In this document: piece by piece, positions 6,151-7,661 of the stretch
How positions within the stretch are numbered: the first letter of the stretch is position 1
Layout of the letters: the number at the start of each line of letters is the position of its first letter
NCBI GenBank assembly: GCA_031257135.1
Contig: JAIRPH010000073.1
Location: forward strand, 1-7,661
Length of the DNA: 7,661 nucleotides
Reading direction: 5' to 3'
Source: Spirochaetaceae bacterium
GTDB taxonomy: Bacteria; Spirochaetota; Spirochaetia; Treponematales; Breznakiellaceae
Position numbers and translations under genes: made by a program
The notes under the pieces: generated by a model
The model's input: only the letters and a program-made list of their open reading frames with translations
What the model was told of the DNA's origin: nothing
Database searches by the model: none

Positions 6151-6810
6151 ATGGCTGGAGACTATATTCCTCATCAGGACGGAGCTTTTTTGGAGTGGGC
6201 GAAGACCCTTTCGGCGTATGTAACGCCCAAATTGACGGACTTTAACATTCCCGGGGCGGTTTTACCGCCTCTTCAGACTCAGCTGACCGCCTACGAGACG
6301 GCTTTTAACGCGGCCCAGAACCCGAACCGCGGCAAAGTGGACGTTTTGAACAAAAACGAGGCGAAAGAAGCCTTGACCGCACGTCTTCGCTCCTTCGTTA
6401 AGGCCTATTTGGCGTATAATCCCGCGGTTTCGGACGCGGACAAGGAAAACATGGGCTTGCCGCTCCACAACGGCGCCCGAACTCCCGCGCCGGTTCCCGG
6501 GACTATCCCCGAACTGGAACTTGACAGCTCGGTTATACGGCAAATCATCGTCCATTTTAGGGACAACGGAAGCGACCGCCGAGGCAAACCCGCCCATGTT
6601 CACGGCGTTGAATTGCGCTGGTCCTTGCTGGACGGGCCGCCTCATTCGGTTGAGGACTTGACCAAATCCGCCTTCGACACGGCAAGCCCTTACACCTTCA
6701 AGTTCGACGAGGCGGACCGGGGTAAGGCGTTATACATCTGCCCCTGCTGGGAAAACAACAAGGGCGAGAAGGGTCCCTACGGCGAGATTTACAAGGCTAT
6801 TGTGCCGTAA
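6151..6810 (+). CDS. Conserved protein of unknown function, Fn3-like C-terminus
   Basis: A 219-residue soluble protein with no signal peptide or membrane segment. I recognise the general pattern as a conserved uncharacterised family of spirochaetes and Bacteroidetes but know no function. Residues 1-90 look helical: an acidic/aromatic start, an amphipathic part around 36-58, and KNEAKEALTARLRSFVKAYL at 68-87. A conserved-looking centre follows (SDADKENMGLPLHNGARTPAPVP, about 94-116). The C-terminal half (about 120-219) is beta-rich, with ELRW (154-157), FKFDEADRGKALYICPCWEN (183-202) and a GPYGEIYKAIVP ending. This resembles an Fn3-like sandwich, whose usual strands end 'W.N..G..GPWS'. It starts at an ATG behind AAAGGAG, directly after the repeat array, and its codon use is more GC-rich than the AT-rich leader. 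The candidate toxin gene begins 29 bases after its stop. Confidence 0.85.
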   Translation: MAGDYIPHQDGAFLEWAKTLSAYVTPKLTDFNIPGAVLPPLQTQLTAYETAFNAAQNPNRGKVDVLNKNEAKEALTARLRSFVKAYLAYNPAVSDADKENMGLPLHNGARTPAPVPGTIPELELDSSVIRQIIVHFRDNGSDRRGKPAHVHGVELRWSLLDGPPHSVEDLTKSAFDTASPYTFKFDEADRGKALYICPCWENNKGEKGPYGEIYKAIVP

Positions 6811-6839
6811 CGGTATTGTGGTACTGCGGGAAAAGCGTT

Positions 6840-7097
6840 ATGTATATAAAAGGCAGTATCAAATTCAATCATGCCGCCTTCAAACATAAGGCAACCGAGG
6901 CGGATATTCTTGCGGCTTTTGAGACCTATATATTTGAAGACCCGGTTGAAGGCGAGGAGAATAAGTTTCTGCTGATTGGTTTTGACACGAAGGCTAATCC
7001 GCTTGAAGTCATGTACAACCGTATTGACGAAGACCGGATTAATGTATTTCATGCGATGCCGTTACGCGCCGCGTATGAGGCGTTGCTTAATCAGTAA
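6840..7097 (+). CDS. Small protein, probable toxin of a type II toxin-antitoxin pair
   Basis: An 85-residue protein starting at the ATG at 6840, with GGGA 8 bases upstream. A TTG at 6816 would add only eight unconvincing residues. It has the signature of small toxin-like proteins: a His-rich start (FNHAAFKHK, with Asp22-Ile23 following), a central strand FLLIGFDTKANPLEVMY (43-59), and INVFHAMPLRAAYEALL (67-83) with His71, Ala72, Met73 and Arg76. The pattern 'liG-D-x-x-x-x-LEV ... HAM-x-x-R' recurs in toxins placed ahead of their antitoxin, broadly BrnT-like in layout, and these are thought to act as RNases. I cannot name the exact family. The next gene begins 11 bases on, consistent with a toxin-first module. 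Toxin function is inferred from size, motif and context. Confidence 0.65.
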   Translation: MYIKGSIKFNHAAFKHKATEADILAAFETYIFEDPVEGEENKFLLIGFDTKANPLEVMYNRIDEDRINVFHAMPLRAAYEALLNQ

Positions 7098-7108
7098 AGG
7101 GATGTTTT

Positions 7109-7348
7109 ATGGCTGAAATGACCGAAGAAGAAGCGGACGCGCTGGACGAACTGTGGACAAAAACCACGCCTAAAATTAACGTCGGCGCGGGGGGCGGCTT
7201 TTTTTCCGAACGCCGGGCGCGCATGATGCTAGATGAACAAACGGCGCGGTTTCTCAGCGCGAAGGCAATGGCGGGACTTGAAAACAGCGCGAAAATTGCG
7301 GAAACGGCTGAGGCGGTTAGGAATTACCCACGATACAATAGGGACTGA
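7109..7348 (+). CDS. Small acidic-N-terminal protein, probable antitoxin partner
   Basis: A 79-residue protein with a good ribosome site (AAGGGA at 7097-7102, overlapping the stop of the preceding gene). The first 20 residues are acidic and helical (AEMTEEEADALDELWTK). A Gly-rich hinge follows (26-30), then a basic patch with a short strand and helix, RRARMMLDEQTARFLSAKAM (35-54), and a helical tail (55-71). This layout, with a short strand next to 'LDExTARFLSxKAM', fits a small DNA-binding antitoxin that folds around its toxin; a ribbon-helix-helix-type motif is possible but not certain. Placement after the toxin-like gene supports the pairing. The last residues (RNYPRYNRD) look like an out-of-frame end, since a protein-like stretch continues in the next frame, so the true C-terminus may have been changed by an indel near 7320. 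Confidence 0.55.
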   Translation: MAEMTEEEADALDELWTKTTPKINVGAGGGFFSERRARMMLDEQTARFLSAKAMAGLENSAKIAETAEAVRNYPRYNRD

Positions 7349-7421
7349 CGCTTGGGATAGTTTTTTAACGGCTTTTTCTGATGACAACCGATTGCCGGCA
7401 AAGCGCATAGTGTGGGGATAG
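7323..7421 (+). other. Protein-like open tail in a second frame after the antitoxin
   Basis: In the frame shifted from the antitoxin, 33 codons read ITHDTIGTDAWDSFLTAF and end LPAKRIVWG before a TAG. The composition is like a real protein, unlike the Arg/Lys-rich shadow that precedes it in the same frame. No start codon or ribosome site is linked to it. It may be a displaced C-terminus of the antitoxin after a frameshift, or a remnant of another gene. I do not recognise it. Confidence 0.2.
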
Positions 7422-7456
7422 AAGAGAATAATAGCCGATTCCGGCGTCGGATCAGA

Positions 7457-7497
7457 CGGACCTGTTGTTTTTCCAAACATCTTTCGTCTAGGGTCCG
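7457..7497. terminator. Inverted repeat between convergent genes, possible terminator
   Basis: CGGACC (7457-7462) pairs with GGTCCG (7492-7497). An overlapping alternative stem is AGACG (7454-7458) with CGTCT (7485-7489). GGG and TTTT follow on the plus strand. The position between a plus-strand and a minus-strand gene fits a shared terminator, but the loop of 26-29 bases is long and the T-run short. Confidence 0.25.
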
Positions 7498-7502
7498 GGG
7501 TT

Positions 7503-7661
7503 TTATCTGCTGTGGCGTTGGGCGATGGCTTTGACTTCGGCAATGACCCGCTCAAGCTGATCCGAAGACATACCGGGCCACAAGGGAAGCGAAATAACCC
7601 GGCTGAAAGCGTCCATTGACCCAGGGAAATCGCCGTCCTCAAGGAGATACTGCCTGCGGTA
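7503..7661 (-). CDS. DegT/DnrJ/EryC1/StrS-family aminotransferase, C-terminal end (partial)
   Basis: The last 52 residues of a minus-strand protein that continues beyond the right edge. It reads YRRQYLLEDGDFPGSMDAFS and then RVISLPLWPGMSSDQLERVI, matching the end of PLP-dependent sugar aminotransferases ('fP.ae..s..vlSLPl.P.l...ql..Vi..i'). The stop is the TTA at 7503-7505 on the plus strand. Such enzymes make amino sugars for surface polysaccharide, O-antigen or glycan synthesis. The lysine that binds PLP lies outside the window, so activity cannot be judged. The gene converges on the small plus-strand genes. Confidence 0.85.
   Translation of the reverse strand, partial: YRRQYLLEDGDFPGSMDAFSRVISLPLWPGMSSDQLERVIAEVKAIAQRHSR

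Noticed and set aside
7229..7642. 137-residue minus-strand frame
   Set aside because: Its start overlaps the aminotransferase tail in a different frame; the aminotransferase frame has clear family motifs and this one has none.

Overview
The window looks like a piece of a host-associated spirochaete chromosome, most likely a Treponema of the termite-gut type. This is inference. It rests on moderate GC with AT-rich promoters, on a short beta-barrel-like protein paired with a lipoprotein, on a 21-bp degenerate 'GTAGAAGTCTAC' repeat array, and on a 219-residue conserved protein of a kind I associate with treponemes and Bacteroidetes. No rRNA or tRNA gene and no CRISPR array was seen.

Layout. Positions 1-169 hold no gene I can support. 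170-379 looks like the C-terminal remnant of an XRE-type helix-turn-helix regulator. 380-564 holds nothing recognisable and becomes AT-rich towards a good sigma70-type promoter (TTGACG, 17 bp, TATACT) at 565-593. From there a compact plus-strand operon runs to 5817: a TatD-family metal-dependent hydrolase/DNase (656-1432), a tRNA-dihydrouridine synthase (1434-2414), RecQ helicase (2419-4272), a secreted or outer-membrane beta-rich protein (4349-5020), and a lipoprotein metallophosphoesterase (5014-5817). Gaps are 1 nt, 4 nt, 76 nt and a 7-nt overlap, so the first three and the last two genes are probably translationally coupled pairs or triplets. The first three genes concern nucleic-acid maintenance and tRNA modification in the cytoplasm. 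The last two concern the cell envelope.

The 333-bp gap at 5818-6150 holds a bulged hairpin (5856-5902), nine contiguous 21-bp repeat units (5911-6099), a leader hairpin, and the Shine-Dalgarno sequence of the next gene. After it come a 219-residue conserved protein of unknown function (6151-6810) and two small genes (6840-7097 and 7109-7348) whose size, order and motifs suggest a toxin-antitoxin module. A short protein-like open tail with no start of its own follows (7323-7421). The window closes with the C-terminal end of a minus-strand DegT/DnrJ/EryC1/StrS aminotransferase (7503-7661), convergent with the small genes and probably belonging to a sugar or cell-surface polysaccharide locus beyond the window.

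The most interesting part is 5856-7421. Its repeat array has a period of exactly two DNA turns. It is open on both strands, and its degenerate units keep or improve their dyad symmetry, which suggests a DNA- or RNA-structural role rather than a coding one. It sits directly ahead of a well-translated conserved gene and a candidate addiction module.
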